64,000 nt of DNA. It comes from Clarkia xantiana subsp. parviflora (taxonomy: Eukaryota > Streptophyta > Magnoliopsida > Myrtales > Onagraceae). The notes beneath the pieces were generated by a model. The model was not told the origin of the DNA and did not search any database. It saw only the letters and a program-made list of their open reading frames with translations. Made by a program: the position numbers and the translations under genes. Within the stretch, counting starts at the first letter, position 1, and each line of letters starts with the position of its first letter. Shown here in pieces: positions 24,256 through 37,800 of this stretch. The DNA lies in assembly GCA_036873135.1 (NCBI GenBank), contig JAPTYO010000010.1:22313772-22377771 (forward strand). The letters run 5' to 3'.

Positions 24256-25327
24256 ATCTTTCGATCTAGCTACGTTGTCGATGTGTATGTTCAATTCAGT
24301 TTTCCCGACTGAGATGACGGAGTTCTTGAATCGTTTCGTTTTATTCGACCACTTTTACCTGGCCGAAATTTTGTTTCAGATCGATCCCGTTTAACTTGGT
24401 CGATTAATTTTGACAAGTAGATCACATTTCGAATCGAACGGAAACTACTTTATTCAATAAATCCAAATCTCGAAATAACCAAAATTTTAGTAGTTGAAAC
24501 GAACAATGATTGATATATGACAATGGTATGGTTCTTGATCTGAATGCCGCATATTTAATCCATGCTTGTCGCGCATATAGTCGAGAACTTTGAGTTGAAG
24601 ACTACATCTGAGTAGATTCACGAGTGAGTCACATCAAATGATTTGTGTCCGTATAAAACATTTTACAACTTTACACTCATGATATACGAGGCGTACTAGG
24701 GACGCACTTTATCAACGAGGTTTAACCCTCCGGATTATCGTATAGGACTTATTCGGTCCTGTTCTCTTCATGCTATGCGAGTCATGGTTGACTTCTTTCG
24801 AACTCAATATGGTGAGCATATAAGGTTTCCCTTTCACTATTGTGATTACTGTACTTGATTAGGCTCAAGGTTATTAAGTCCTGTCAACATCAGACAACCA
24901 TATACATTTTTTCCATGTTGACCTTTCATTGCGAAGGTCTCGAGTGGCTTTTACACCAGCTTCCATGGAAAGAGAGACGACAATCACGTTCAACCGAAAA
25001 GTTTAGCTTTTGCATCCACCGAGGCGGATGCAAATGGATACTATGCTGCAACATTGCCTGGTTGCAATTGAAGTCTTCTTCAACCCTTTATTACCAAGGT
25101 TGAATGTATCACCACATATGCGTTCAGATCATCAAAGAACCAACTCCCATGCTTGGTGAAACAAATTATTACATTCGTCTCTCATTGTCAAAATCATACA
25201 GACTACTATGTTCATCCGTAGTTGTCCTCTCCACTTATCGAAATCGTAGTAGAGAGTTCAACACGTACTCCTTTTATTCATCATGAGTCACACCATCAAG
25301 ATTGCAAGGAATATCGAATCACACTAA
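24256..25327. other. 1.07-kb segment replacing gag in copia copy 3
   Basis: Copies 2 and 3 align up to about 24255 and again from about 25328. Between these points copy 2 has gag (about 14940-16150) and copy 3 has unrelated sequence. No long frame or known domain was recognised in it on either strand. Confidence 0.55.
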
Positions 25328-26289
25328 TTCAACCAATTTAGTCTAACACATCGATGATTATGCAAAAATCAGGGAGACAATAATATTTTGAGAAAGAATT
25401 GCATGCATCAGATATCTATTAAGATGGAATACGACAAGTAACAATTCCTCAGTCATCTAAACCAACCGACCACTAGTAAACCAATGGAAGATGGCTGTGA
25501 AAGAGTTCACATTACCGTCGTCTTCAATCCAATATATCAGTCTTTTAAAACGGTTTTAATCGCAAATTACCGAAACAGGAATTTTAAAATAAGCATACCC
25601 GATCTTGGCTTTCCCAAGGCCCTTTTTATTTTGGAAAAATATTTCGATGAATTTACTCATGCATATAGAATTCTACCATTCATGTAAATCATCATACGCA
25701 AGTAACATTCATCACACAAACCACACTCATGCTTACGCGTCATGCGTATAATGTTCCGAGGAACTCATGCTTGCATACATAATCTTAATTTCAAGTAAAT
25801 TATCAAATGCGGCTACATCATCAACATTCTAGCATACGTGTCAAACATGCAACTACCACATCAATCATACATTTTTGGCGACTGGTTTTCTATTTTAAAA
25901 TATTTTTAAACATTAGGGGCTTATTTGAAATTCATGTTTATATTCAATTACGCATCATTCTAGACATGATTCCTAGGCAATTTCAACCATCACAGCATGT
26001 ATATCCTAGTGCGCATACCATATATTTAACCAGGGCTCCGCCCCCAACATTCATTATCCAGCTAGCTTGACTCAGTCAAGACGAAAATTCTAATCATGTA
26101 TAAATATATACCGAATAATAAACAATTGCAATTTAGCCCACTAATTAATCCAGTCCCAAAAATATGTATCTCCAAGATCCATCCCCATAATCGAAATAAG
26201 GCATTAAGGTTTAATCGTTATGTAAAATAATAAACCTTTTGTGCACTGTGTAGGCCGTTAGAGGTTCAAAACATTTGGATTTTAAAACT

Positions 26290-26575
26290 TGACCACCCTA
26301 TTTTAATTGACTTGAATTCAGTTTTGAAAATTCAGTTCGGTTCAGTCAATTTCGGTCCGGTTTGGTTCAGTCTAGAAAAATCTGGTTCGGTTCGGTTTTA
26401 TTTCAAAATCTAGTTCGGTCCGAACCGGTCCAACAAAATAGGGTTTGGTTCGGTTCAACACACAAAAACGGTTCAGTTAGATCCACTTAGTTACCCCGAT
26501 CCGACTAGGTCGAACCGATTGAGAAAATCTGGTTCGGTTCAATTTGTCCCGGTTTGACAAATTGGACCGGCCCAT
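26290..26575. repeat. TTCGG/CCGG repeats in the leader of copy 3
   Basis: Irregular GGTTCGGT and AACCGGTCC units in the untranslated leader, as in the other copies. Confidence 0.7.
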
Positions 26576-27330
26576 TAATTAAAATCAAAGGTATGGGCCG
26601 AAATGTTTACTTGTGGCCTAAGTAGGGTTTTGAAATCCATTAAAAATATTTAACTTAGCCACCTAGTAACATTAACTATATAAAATAATTTCCAATATTA
26701 TATATATATAAATATAAATATTTCGGCATAAATACTAAACATATATATATATTAATTGCCAAGATTCTATCTTTAAGACTAAATCAATCAACAATATATA
26801 TATGTAAAGATTCGGCACATATATTATATTTATTGTCAATATCTTAAATAGGGAAACACATACATTGACAATATATTTTCTCAATCTTTTAGTTAATTAA
26901 ATCTATCAATAATATCTTTAACCCTATTAAATATTTAGATATATTGATAGTTATATATATTTCAAATTAAAATATGGTAAACAATATAATAATTAATTTC
27001 GGCCGAAATTTTGAAACTTGGTGCCTAAGAAATTAAAAATTTTACCTTGTAATTTTAGGGTTTGGCCGAAATAAACACTAAATTGGAAACAAGTGGTCTA
27101 ATTTTAAGATCAAATTTTAATAAGATCTTCAATCCAATGTTCAATTTTGATAGAAATCATGTTTTTCTTGAAGATCATGAACATCAAATTTCCTAAGAAC
27201 ATCATGAAAATTTCGGACCACCTAACATCATAAAAATCGAAAATTTTGATTTTCTTAACTTAAAATTTTCGGTCCAAATTTTAAAACTTTCAAGAATACC
27301 AATTTATCAAAATCATGAACTCTTAACAAA

Positions 27331-27343
27331 GGCTTTGATACCA
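27331..27343 (-). other. Met-tRNA primer binding site of copy 3
   Basis: The minus strand reads TGGTATCAAAGCC, one mismatch from the usual TGGTATCAGAGCC, one base from LTR E. Confidence 0.8.
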
Positions 27344-27344
27344 C

Positions 27345-27947
27345 TGTTAGATTACGGAGAGTAATCTCTAAGGATACTATAAACATGGTACATGCTAGTA
27401 ATCGATATTACGCAGCGGAAGATTCGCACATACCTCAGACGTAGTCCGTAGTCCCAAGATCCTGCAGCAGGGAGTTCACGGTCCTCCGGTCGGCAACCGT
27501 AGAGGTTCTTGTTAAGGAAGCCCTACGCGATTTATTCTCCACAGCAAAACCTCATATCGATTCTTGACAGGGACGGATCTCCGGAGTACTGTTTGCTCGA
27601 AGGCAAATTGGCACACCATTGGTGGTGGTGGTGGTAGTTTGGCCGAAGTATGGTGGTTATGGAGGGAAGGATTTTCTCTCAAATCACCACAAGTGAGGAA
27701 TTATGAGTAACCCTAATAAAACCCCTAACACCCCATATGTATAGGAGGAGTAAAGTGGACAAAAGTCCACTTTATCCTCACTATCATATTCGGCCGGCCA
27801 CATGTATAGGGAGGTCCAATTTCGGGTAACATGTCAATTGAGATTTGGATCTGGCCCAATGTCCTAATGTGACATATACACAATTGTCTTAGGTAACATA
27901 TACATTAATAAGCTTCCATTTACGGCTCCCATCACCATATACTTACA
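27345..27947 (-). repeat. LTR E (5' LTR of copia copy 3)
   Basis: TGTTAGATTACGGAG to CATATACTTACA. It shares with LTR D the phrases ACTATAAACATGGTACATGC and GACGTAGTCCGTAGTCCC. Confidence 0.9.
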
Positions 27948-27952
27948 CATAT

Positions 27953-30900
27953 TTACCCTTAATATTTTCCAAACACTATGCGAAGACAATTTCAATTTTA
28001 ATTAATTAGATTAGATGTATATGTTTTGTTATTTTATGTATCGAATCGAATTGTTGATAGTATTACGACTACCAAATACTTTTTACTTGACAGAACTTTA
28101 TAAATACAATAATGCAAAATGAAGAAGAGTTTAATTATTTTATTGTTTTCTAAATATATATTTACAGATCAAGTTACATTTTATTGGTGAAATATATAAA
28201 TTTAAAAAATAAATAAATTAATAAGTTTTATTAATATTTACTTTTGTTTATTTTGGATATTTTTTTAACAAAATTTAACAAATCATTCAACGTAATATAT
28301 ATATAAGAAACCGATCACTGTGATTTATCATAACGCATTATTATTTATAATTATTTACGAAATTATTTCGCACAGTGCTAAGATATAACAGTGCTCTAGT
28401 ATATATATATATATATATAATTAAAAACATCTGGATCCATCCCCACCTTATAATTAATGAAACTTGAGTGCAATATAAATAGCATAATTTTTTTCTATGT
28501 TATAATTATGAGGTATTCAATTAAGAACTGAGTAATTAATTAAACGTGTAAGTATAGAGTGCAATCATATATAGTGTGTGTATATATATATATAGAGCTG
28601 ACTTTTGGCTATAAACTTTGATTTGTTCATTTTTTTTCTTCTAATAAAGCTGATTATTATTATTATACAAGAAATAGAAGCATGTTAAAGCAAGAGAGGA
28701 ATTAGTAGGCGCAGCAATTAGAAATGATATCCTCGTGCAGCAGAAGCCAATAATTGCCTCCCTCCCTCCCTCCCTCTCCACAGTTCTGGCCCTCAACTTT
28801 ATCTTAATGATATTTTAATCCTCTAATCATTATATTCATCCTTCGTGGTCCCTAATTTGCTACTTTTTTATTTTTATAGATTATTATTATTATATCATAG
28901 TATTATATACAATCAAACGGTTACCATCTCTTTGGTTGGCATGCAGTTCTTTATCACTTATTCACTTGTATGTGATTCGTTTGTATTTTTATTAGGATTT
29001 TAGTTTATTTAGTTGAATTTGCATCGATTAGATTATGATAAAGAATATATTATATTTTTAAAGGAATATCTTAAACAAATATCAATAATTGACATACCTC
29101 GATGCATTTGAGTTAAAAATGAAAATTCAACTGGGATTTAGCCGGACCATTTGGATTAATATATATATATGAATTTGTGACATAATTTTGTTGTTAATTG
29201 TTATAATATAATTACAAACGAGGGCCAGGCCAACATCTTATATATATATATATATAGTAGGATATAAAATAGGTGGAGTATATAAACTGCCTTTTGTATG
29301 AAGTGTATATAGTATCATATATATAAAAGATTGTTCTGTATGAAAATCATTAATTATTATTATCTAAAAATTATGTGTTAGAAATGTTATCAGTTAGTTT
29401 AATTACTTTCTACGTCACATTTTCTTATTTAGCAAAATAACAAATAATTTACAAATTTATCAGAAATGTATATATATTTGAATCAATCACGATGATTAGT
29501 GATGAGAAGCAAGCAAGACACACATAGATTAAATCATCCAATTTATTATAGAAAAAACTAAAATTTCATATAAGTGCTTGTTATATTCAAACTCATATAT
29601 AAGTGCTTTTTGGTTGGCCAGAAAAAATTCATTGCTTCGGGAAAATAAAATAATAATGGATATATATGGATATATATAAAGAAACAATCCTAGCTAATCA
29701 GCTTATATGCTAATCAGCTCATATATAGAGATAAGGTAAGACACGAACCTACGTACACTACCTCCAGACGGCAGATCAAGAATAAGGATCCGAATTGAGA
29801 TCGTCATTTCTTGAAAATATAAATATATTATATCTCATATGACCTATCCCTTTATATAGTATATTCTTTAGATCGTTAAGAAACTAATAGTGTATCAAGT
29901 TTCGTTTTCGATAATTTTTAGTTTTCCGTTAAATTGATGAATTTGTGTGAGTTTCTTGAATTTTATAGAGTTATTTGACCAATGCGTTAAATTTAACAGA
30001 AAAATAAACGAATAACAAAAAAAGACTATAGCTGGCAAAAAAAAAAAACTATAAAAAAGAAACTTATAATACATATTAGCAACCATTTAAACTTAAAACA
30101 CATAAACCAACCTGATACAAACTCATGACTGCGATTAGATTGTAAACCCTTATTTAAATATTCCTCAAGAGTCCTTCAAGTGGTTGGAACCCATGACTAA
30201 CAAATCGCCATGCTACTCTTTACACTTGGATGTAATTAAACTACATTTTGCATTTCTTTTATAGTTACATACATGGAGAGATTGATGAACCCTATTAGCA
30301 AATTATTAATGTATGGGGAAACTAAATGATGATAACTTTTATATTATTTTCAATTAATTAAAGATTAAATAACAAAATGCTAGTTGAACTTATATATAAT
30401 GTACAAATTTCTAGCTAACTTGTTTTAGAAAATTACTAGCTTAACTTTTAATTTTAAGTAATTTATTAGCTCCATCCACTTATTCTTTTAATTTTAACGA
30501 AATGATTTTAAAAAAATTACACAAAAATAAAATTTTAATATAATAGTAAAATAACATCAAATTTATTGTTAATTTTTTATAAAACTACAATATTCTCAAA
30601 TTGAATCTAAAATAATATATATTATAAAAAAATTAGATAAATTAAATATAATCCACAAATATCAAAGTACAAGTTTTAAAATATTTATTTAATTAAAAAT
30701 ATATTAAGCTAAACATAAATAAATTAAATATTTTTTGTTTAGAAATTTAAAACACAAAAAATTAAAAAATGGAAATAAATTATATGTACTATTAAGAACC
30801 AAAGGTCTATCCTAATTAGTCTTATATATTGTTTTTTTTTCAAACAATAATAATTTTGATATTTCGAGTTGTAATCAAACTTTTATTGTTTAATAATAAT

Positions 30901-31739
30901 TGTAATATTTTAATTGAATTTGTAAATGGTACAAATTTTATTTGATGCGGAATTAGAAGATTAGTTGTCAATATATGATTTTTTTTCTATCTGCTAGAAC
31001 GGTTAATTAACGCGTATATCCAAAGGTCAGATGAGGAATTTTACGCTTTTAAAGAGTCAACTTTTCGTTCTGTTTAGACTTTGGAAAAAGCCAATTAAGT
31101 AATATTGGAATATATTACATATTTTAGGGACCTAAGTTCATCTTCTATAAACTTTAGGGACTTACTTGTTATTTGTTTCCTTAGTGTGTTAACTGTTAAG
31201 TTTGTTAAACTACTATAAATAGTAGCTTTGTACTTCTTCAACATGTATGAATGAATAAGATGAACCATTTTTCATTCCTTCTTCATCTCTCTAAGATGTA
31301 CTTGTACAAGTAATTCTCAATAGAAAACGTTTTCTACTTTTAATGATAAAATTAGTCATATCTATATCCATCTATATATTATTTATAGAATTTAATTTAA
31401 TATATATGAGACAGGTTCATGAACTAGTAATAATAACATTTTTATAAAGAATTTTTAAAAAGATTGGCCGGTTCCTATTTTTTCAAATTATTGAAGTTTT
31501 TTATAGGAAAAACGTCATATTTGACCAATGATATATTTGTTGACCTACCGAATAGAAGAGCCACGTGGAATGGAACTCGACCACAAAATAGTTGCAGCGG
31601 GGTTTCATTTCATTGATTTTCATGCAAGTCATCTCATATTATAACGATCTTATTACAAACTATAATATTCCATCGCTATCAAAGGTGTCGCGTTTTAGGG
31701 TTGAAATAATTAATGCCCGTTTAGAGAAGATGCCCATTA
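27953..31739. other. AT-rich intergenic DNA, no gene recognised
   Basis: Very AT-rich with short TA runs and a CCCT tract near 28760-28780. The stretch about 30940-31320 has a TATA-like ACTATAAATAGTAG at 31214-31227 and a CT-rich follow-up that resembles an LTR remnant, but no partner or primer site was seen. A tRNA-like stretch at 30125-30240 is listed separately. No coding frame is credible. Confidence 0.6.
30125..30240 (-). repeat. Possible SINE or tRNA-like fragment
   Basis: On the minus strand GTAGCATGGCGATTTGTTAG is followed about 20 bases later by GGGTTCCAACC. These resemble RNA polymerase III A and B boxes with tRNA-like spacing. No cloverleaf with a proper acceptor stem was found, so it is not called a tRNA. 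Confidence 0.3.
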
Positions 31740-32260
31740 TAAACAATGCAAATATAATGTTAGATTACAGTATTTAATTATGTTGTAATATGAAGTGTAA
31801 TATTAAATTATAATGTTTGGTATACTTTATAATATGCATTGTAATGTCAATTTGTCATTATTACATTAATTTATATGATAATATATGATTTAAGCAAATA
31901 TTTACTTTGAAAACAACTAACTTAGTTCTTAAACTTTATATTTTGTATTTAGTATATATATTTTCTATTCATGAACTATAAAAACAAGATATTAAAACTA
32001 AACTCGAACAATTATTAAATTTTATCAATTGAAATTTTTTGTATAGTTTTATAAGATATTTTCCATAAAAAAGGCCATGAAAAGACTTTACTGAACATTT
32101 TGTACGAACATCGTATGTATTATCTATTTATTATAGTAATGAGTCATGAAGTAGATAAAATAAAAAATTATAATTATAATATCAAAATAAATTATAAATA
32201 TCATACAAAGTAATTTATTAATTTAATAAATAATAAACACTTTGTAATGTTTGATGTAAT
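31740..32260. repeat. Left copy of a direct repeat flanking a copia fragment
   Basis: About 300 bases (from roughly 31920) align with 33835-34165: TAGTTTTATAAGATA, TACGAACATC.TATG, ATTATAGTAATGAGT.ATGAAGT, and CTTTGTAATGTTTGATGTAAT at the end. It is AT-rich, with no coding content. The text resembles a nonautonomous DNA element. Confidence 0.55.
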
Positions 32261-33807
32261 TGTTGGCATTTGTATATTGAGCCGCCGTAAATAGGAGCCC
32301 ATTAATATGAGACTGTTATCTAAGTCAATTACGTAATGTCACATTAGAGATTTTGGACTAGGCTTAAAATCTCAATTGACATGAGAGACCCAAAACTGGG
32401 CCTCCCTTTCTCTATGTGACCGGTCGAAATAATGAAGAGTGGTGAGTGGGTTTTTCCCACCTCCTCTTATAAATAGGGAGTGTCAGGGTTTAATTTAAAG
32501 TTAATCACTTACTTCCTTTGTGGGGAGACAAAAAGAAATCCCTCCTCCCTAGAAGTTTCGGCCGAACCAGTCTTGTGCCTAGGAGGTGCCAAATTGCTTC
32601 GAGCAAATTACTCTGGAGATCCATCCTTGCTAAAGAATCGACAAGAGGCTTTGCTGTGTAGACCAATCCGCGTAGGTATTCCTTAACCAGAATCCTTACG
32701 GGAACCGTCCGGCGGATCGAGAACCCCATAGAAGATCTTGGGTCTACGGAAAGCATTGTAGGTATGTGCACCTTATTCCGCCGCGTAATCTGTTTACATA
32801 GCATATACCTTTATTGTTTCCGTAGTATTTATCCCCTATAATCCTAAAATGGTAGTCTGTGTTAGAGAGTTCATAATTTTTATAAATTGGTGTTCTTGGA
32901 AATTTAGTAAAACTGATGGTTTTAATATAATTGACTTTCATGAAATTGAGTGTTTTCTTGTTAAAACTGATGTTCATGATTTTTCAAGAAAATGATGACC
33001 TTTATCAAATTAAACATTGGATTGTTGATCTTAGTAAAATTTGATATTGAACTTTGACCACTAACCCTAAACAACATGTTTCGGCCCAACCACTTAGGTA
33101 TCACAAAGTGAAATTTTTAACTTAATCCCTAAGTAATTAGGGTTTAGGCCGAACCCTAATATAATAATAAGTTTTTTTGGCCGAAGTATGTTAGGTGATT
33201 TAGGTCACAATTAGAGTTAGATTCACAAGATAATTGTGATAATTACTATCGATATATTCTAGCATGATTTTAAGAATCTTGAATATTATAGATAGATATT
33301 TTAGTTGCCTAAGATCGAGAAAATATATTGTAGATAGATTTTATCCTAATATAGAATCTTGACAATAAAAAATAATAAAATATATATATGTAAATATTGG
33401 AAATTATTTTTATAATTAATGTTACTTGGTAGCTAAGTTAAGTTTTTAGTGGATTTTAAAACCCTACTTAGCCCACAATGAACATTTCGGCCGAACCCTA
33501 ATGGGTTAATGAGCCGATCCAATTACACATCCGGGTCGGGCCAACCGGTCTGGAATACCTAGGGAACCCGAACCGGTTAAACCGAATCGGGTCGGGTTCC
33601 ACGGGTCAAAACCGGCGCGGGTCAACCAATCAGGTTTTCTCAATCGGTCCAACCCATCCGGGTCGGGTCGGACTAGACAACTAAATGGGTCAAACAAACC
33701 GACCCGGTTTGAGTGAAGAACCGAACCGGTCTGACCGCCGAACCATTTTTAACTAAACCGAACCGGACCGGCTGAACCGCGTTTGTAACCCCATTTTCTA
33801 ACATACA
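32261..33807 (+). mobile_element. Truncated plus-strand member of the same copia family
   Basis: An LTR (32261-32849) in inverse orientation to the copies at 908-27947 is followed by a primer-site-like TGGTAGTCTGTGT at 32850, then by the leader with TTCGGCC phrases and GGGTCGG/AACCGG repeats (33500-33790). Sequence stops abruptly at about 33807 before any gag. LTR landmarks are CCTCTTATAAATAGGGAG (TATA box), CGGCGGATCGAGAACC (the complement of the other LTRs) and CGCGTAATCTG. This is a 5' end fragment only. Confidence 0.75.
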
Positions 33808-34350
33808 TCCGCCACTGTCTGTGTGGTTAAAACTATAGTCATTTATGAATTCTAAAGACTAAATATTAAAACTTAATACACACAACTACTAAAATTCTAT
33901 TAAATAAAACATTATATATAGTTTTATAAGATAAATTTCATTAAAAATAAAAAAAAAAAAACAAAAAAGTCTTACTCATTTTATACGAACATCATGTGCA
34001 TTATTATTTATTATAATAATGAGTTATGAAGTTAAAAAATAATAATAATAATAATAACAATATTATTATCATAATAAACTATAAAGATAATGTGAAATAA
34101 TTTATCTATTTAAGAAATAATAATAATAATAAAAAATAAGACTCTGTAATGTTGGACGTAATATCTCACATTACATCCGTTTTTGGATGTAATCTCACAT
34201 TACGTTGAATGTAGTTTGAACCTAATCTCATAATATAATGGGCATTATATTGCAATGCACATTACGTCGTTTGACAAACCAAACAACGTAATGTGGATGT
34301 AATGTGAGATAATATCCCACATTACATCCAACCAAACACCTCCTAGTTGA
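33808..34350. repeat. Right copy of the direct repeat, with MITE-like end
   Basis: Matches the left copy (31920-32260) and continues into several copies of ACATTACATCC and its complement, ending CCAACCAAACACCTCCTAG. Such repeated AATGTGGATGTAATG units are typical of MITE-like subterminal repeats. No coding content. Confidence 0.5.
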
Positions 34351-34885
34351 TTTGCCAAAAAAACGTAACGTAGATATAATGTGAAACGTAACGTGCAGTT
34401 AGGGAATAGCATGTGTAGATATAATGTAGATATATCCCTCCAAATACCCCTACAGCAGTGTGTATAACTTCATTTTTTATAAAAGAAATCCACTACAAAA
34501 AATTAGGGAATAGCATATGCATATGAGTCTAGCTAGCTATATATGGGTTACATTTTGCTCCTTAGCAATTCTTGCATGTGTAACTACTCCCTTGTTGCAT
34601 AACACAAGACTTTTCAAAAAACCCTAACGTACGACCCAAGTTTGTTTTTCTCATAACAAAAATAAAAAGATCATCACTCAGAAGCCACCTGACTCCCCGC
34701 TGAATCATCACACCCGTTCTCCATTTCACTTGCTTTTCTCTTTCGTTGGTTGCCATTGCTTGTTGCCAACCTATACACATTTTGCCATGTAATTAAATGA
34801 CCGTCTTATATAGTACATTTAATAAAAACAGTACAAATAAGATTTGTAAGATGATTTTTAAAAAGATAAGGAAAATATTTATAAC

Positions 34886-37800
34886 TCACTGTAGTTGTAA
34901 ACTAACGTCAGGTTCGGCTTCTGTAATAGCCGTCGGGAATGGAGTTGCATGAACGAAGTCTAGCTGAGGTGCTGCTGAGCTCTCTCTTAGTCTTAGTTGT
35001 TCAATCTGATGCAATTAATATTGCTAATTATTACTTATCAGGGTACAATTACATAATAACTGAAGAATACAGAGAATTAATACGATCATATTTGTTCAAT
35101 ATTAACCAAAAAAATAAAAATTAATAGGGGCACGCATATATCTAACTTATTACCTGTTGTAGTCGTGACTTGCTGAATTGCTCGTACAAGAATTCATCCT
35201 GCAAGATGAACATTTTTTATAATAAAATAATAGGTAGATACATAGTCGTAGAGTAATATTATATAAGAGTACATAACTTAATCACAATCCCGTTTGCACC
35301 ATTTTGTTTTCAGCTGTCCTAGATTTAAATGGTTGCTAATAAGTATTAAGTTTCGTTTTCGTTGTTTTTAGTTTTCCATCTATTTTTTTTGTTTACTTTG
35401 ACGGATTTAGATATGGATTTTCTTCAACTCATATATATTTTTGTCAATTACGTCTAATTGAACCTCATTTTTGCTAAATTTTTCAATTTCATTGTATGTA
35501 CACACAAATTATTGACATAAGTTAAAGAGAAGTATAAATGTTTTTTTGTTGTTATTTTCTCTTTTAAAATGTCTTTGCTGTTGAATTTTATGGAACCATA
35601 AACAAATTAATAAAAAAAACGGACGGAAAACAAAAAAAATAACAAGACAAAACTTGAGATACCTATTAATAACAATTTAAATCTGGAACTCTTTAAAATA
35701 ATATGGTGCAAACTTGAGACTATTATTTAGAGTTTCGGGTTATAACCTAATACAATATCAACTCTTCGATCCATAATATAAGGTACCTTCTTTTGCTTGA
35801 CAGATAACAATCCTTCGGTTAATTGATACTCTAATTGTTGCAAGTCGTTGAAACACAAACCATCAAGTTCTTTTCCAATTAGCCGACTGCAAAACCGAAA
35901 ACCGTCGACATTAATATATTGGGTTAGTTACACGTACGTAGTATTAGTTTTTGGATCAAACTTATAAAATTTAGTTACTTATTATATTGTTGACACTTTC
36001 ACATTAACTAATGAAAGTTAACGAAAAATGACGCGACAGATAAAAACCAATGTGGCATTTAAATTTCTTTTTATTGATGTTCATCATTTTTTTTAATGAT
36101 CGCGTATGGATAAAATTAAAAAATAATTTATAGAATTGACCTAAACAACTGAATTCCATGTTTGATAATGCTTCCAAATTATTTTTTCATTATAATAACA
36201 CATGAAGCTGATGAAGAATATGTAAATATAATAAAAAATAAATATATTTTTACCATAAAGAGTTAATTTTTTTTTCTTTTTTTCTTCAGCGTTTGGCCGA
36301 AAATTCTTGACAGTTATAAAAATTAACATCTATCATAAATATATAAACAAATATGTACGTAATTTAGGGATGTTTGTTTGCATGTATTGGGATATATTAA
36401 TACATATTTTGTTTGTTTTACTTTGGTATTAGTATTAGCTAATACATGAGTATTAGTTAATACTCATTTCTATAGTAAATCATGTATTAGCTAAGACACT
36501 CAAAAAATCATGTATTAGATAATACATAGTACCTAATGACCAAAATACCTCTAACCTTACTTAATATATAACAACTACACCAACTTCGAGTCATAACATA
36601 GGCCACCGGCCGGACTCCGGCGACCCCTTGGCGGACTCCAGGGATCCCAGCCGGACTTCAATTATTATAATAATTATAAATTGTACATATATATATTTAG
36701 GGATTTAGATCTTTTAGTCATTGTATTAGGATATCCTAATACAAAGTTCCTCCAAACATTGTATTAGGATATCCGAATACATGATTCAACCAAACATTTT
36801 ATTAGCTTAACATGTATTAGAATATCTTAGTCGATACTTAGCTAATACTTGTATTAGCTTAACATTGTGTTAGGGTTTTAACTTCCGGTGAATATAATTA
36901 AATTTGGTTTATAGGTTCAGTATACATATAAAAATGATTATAAAATCAAGAGAGCATTCACACTAGCTATGTAAAAATAAATAACACGACCACTTACGTG
37001 TATGCATTCCTTAGCTTTACCACTTCATTTTTCAGTATATTGATTTCCGCTTGTTGATGATTTTCCTTTACATAGCCCAAAATCGTTAGTTATGCAAGAA
37101 CAGGGCCAAACAAATTATACCATGCAAACACTTTTACAATAATTTTTACTTATACATACCTCATGATGAATTGCATCTTTACAAAGGTTTGATATATTTT
37201 CCACTACTTCCAATCCCCCATTATATCTAGATATCGTGTGATCCATGCTACACATATGAAATATAAGAAAGAAATCAGAATAGACATGCATGATTGGACA
37301 TTTAAATTGCAGCACTTCAAAATTACCCACAAATAATGAAAGCATGCCTCTTTTTGTTATCAAGATGTATGATACATTCTCAATTATCTAGATTATTTGG
37401 TGAATGGTAGACAATCTTTAACACAACAATAGCACAAGTACATATACAAAAAAAAATGTGTGCATATAACATAAGTTTTAAAACTTTATAGTTTAATCTT
37501 GAGAGTTTATCGTCAATTCTACATTAAGAATTTAGGAAATTTAATTTTTCAGCTCATAATCTTACAATGAACGAAAAACTAATTTAACAAGACACGAACA
37601 ACCAAAAAAGCTTCTTGCAGTGTTAGTATTGTCATGTCACTTCTAATTCTGTATATTTTTTTTAAACAAGTCTTGTTTAATAAGACTAATAATTTCTATC
37701 CGTATAAGTGAAATTTAATATATTAATTCATAGTCCATAAAATACGATATCTATTATTTGATATTTCCTTAATGCAATATTGATAATCATGTACGGAAAA

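Larger units (their letters stand above)
19791..27947 (-). mobile_element. Ty1/copia retrotransposon, copy 3 (complete ends, TSD CATAT)
   Basis: LTRs at 19791-20388 and 27345-27947 are closely similar. Both outer flanks read CATAT (19786-19790 and 27948-27952), a 5-bp target duplication that proves one insertion event. The internal 7 kb contains the purine tract, RNase H and reverse transcriptase (21525-22990), a degraded middle, a 1.07-kb unrelated segment where copy 2 has gag, the leader and a Met primer site. It is 8157 bases long, minus strand, and cannot be autonomous as it stands. Confidence 0.92.

Noticed and set aside
30125..30240. Considered as a tRNA gene
   Set aside because: A/B-box-like motifs occur but no complete cloverleaf or acceptor stem could be drawn.
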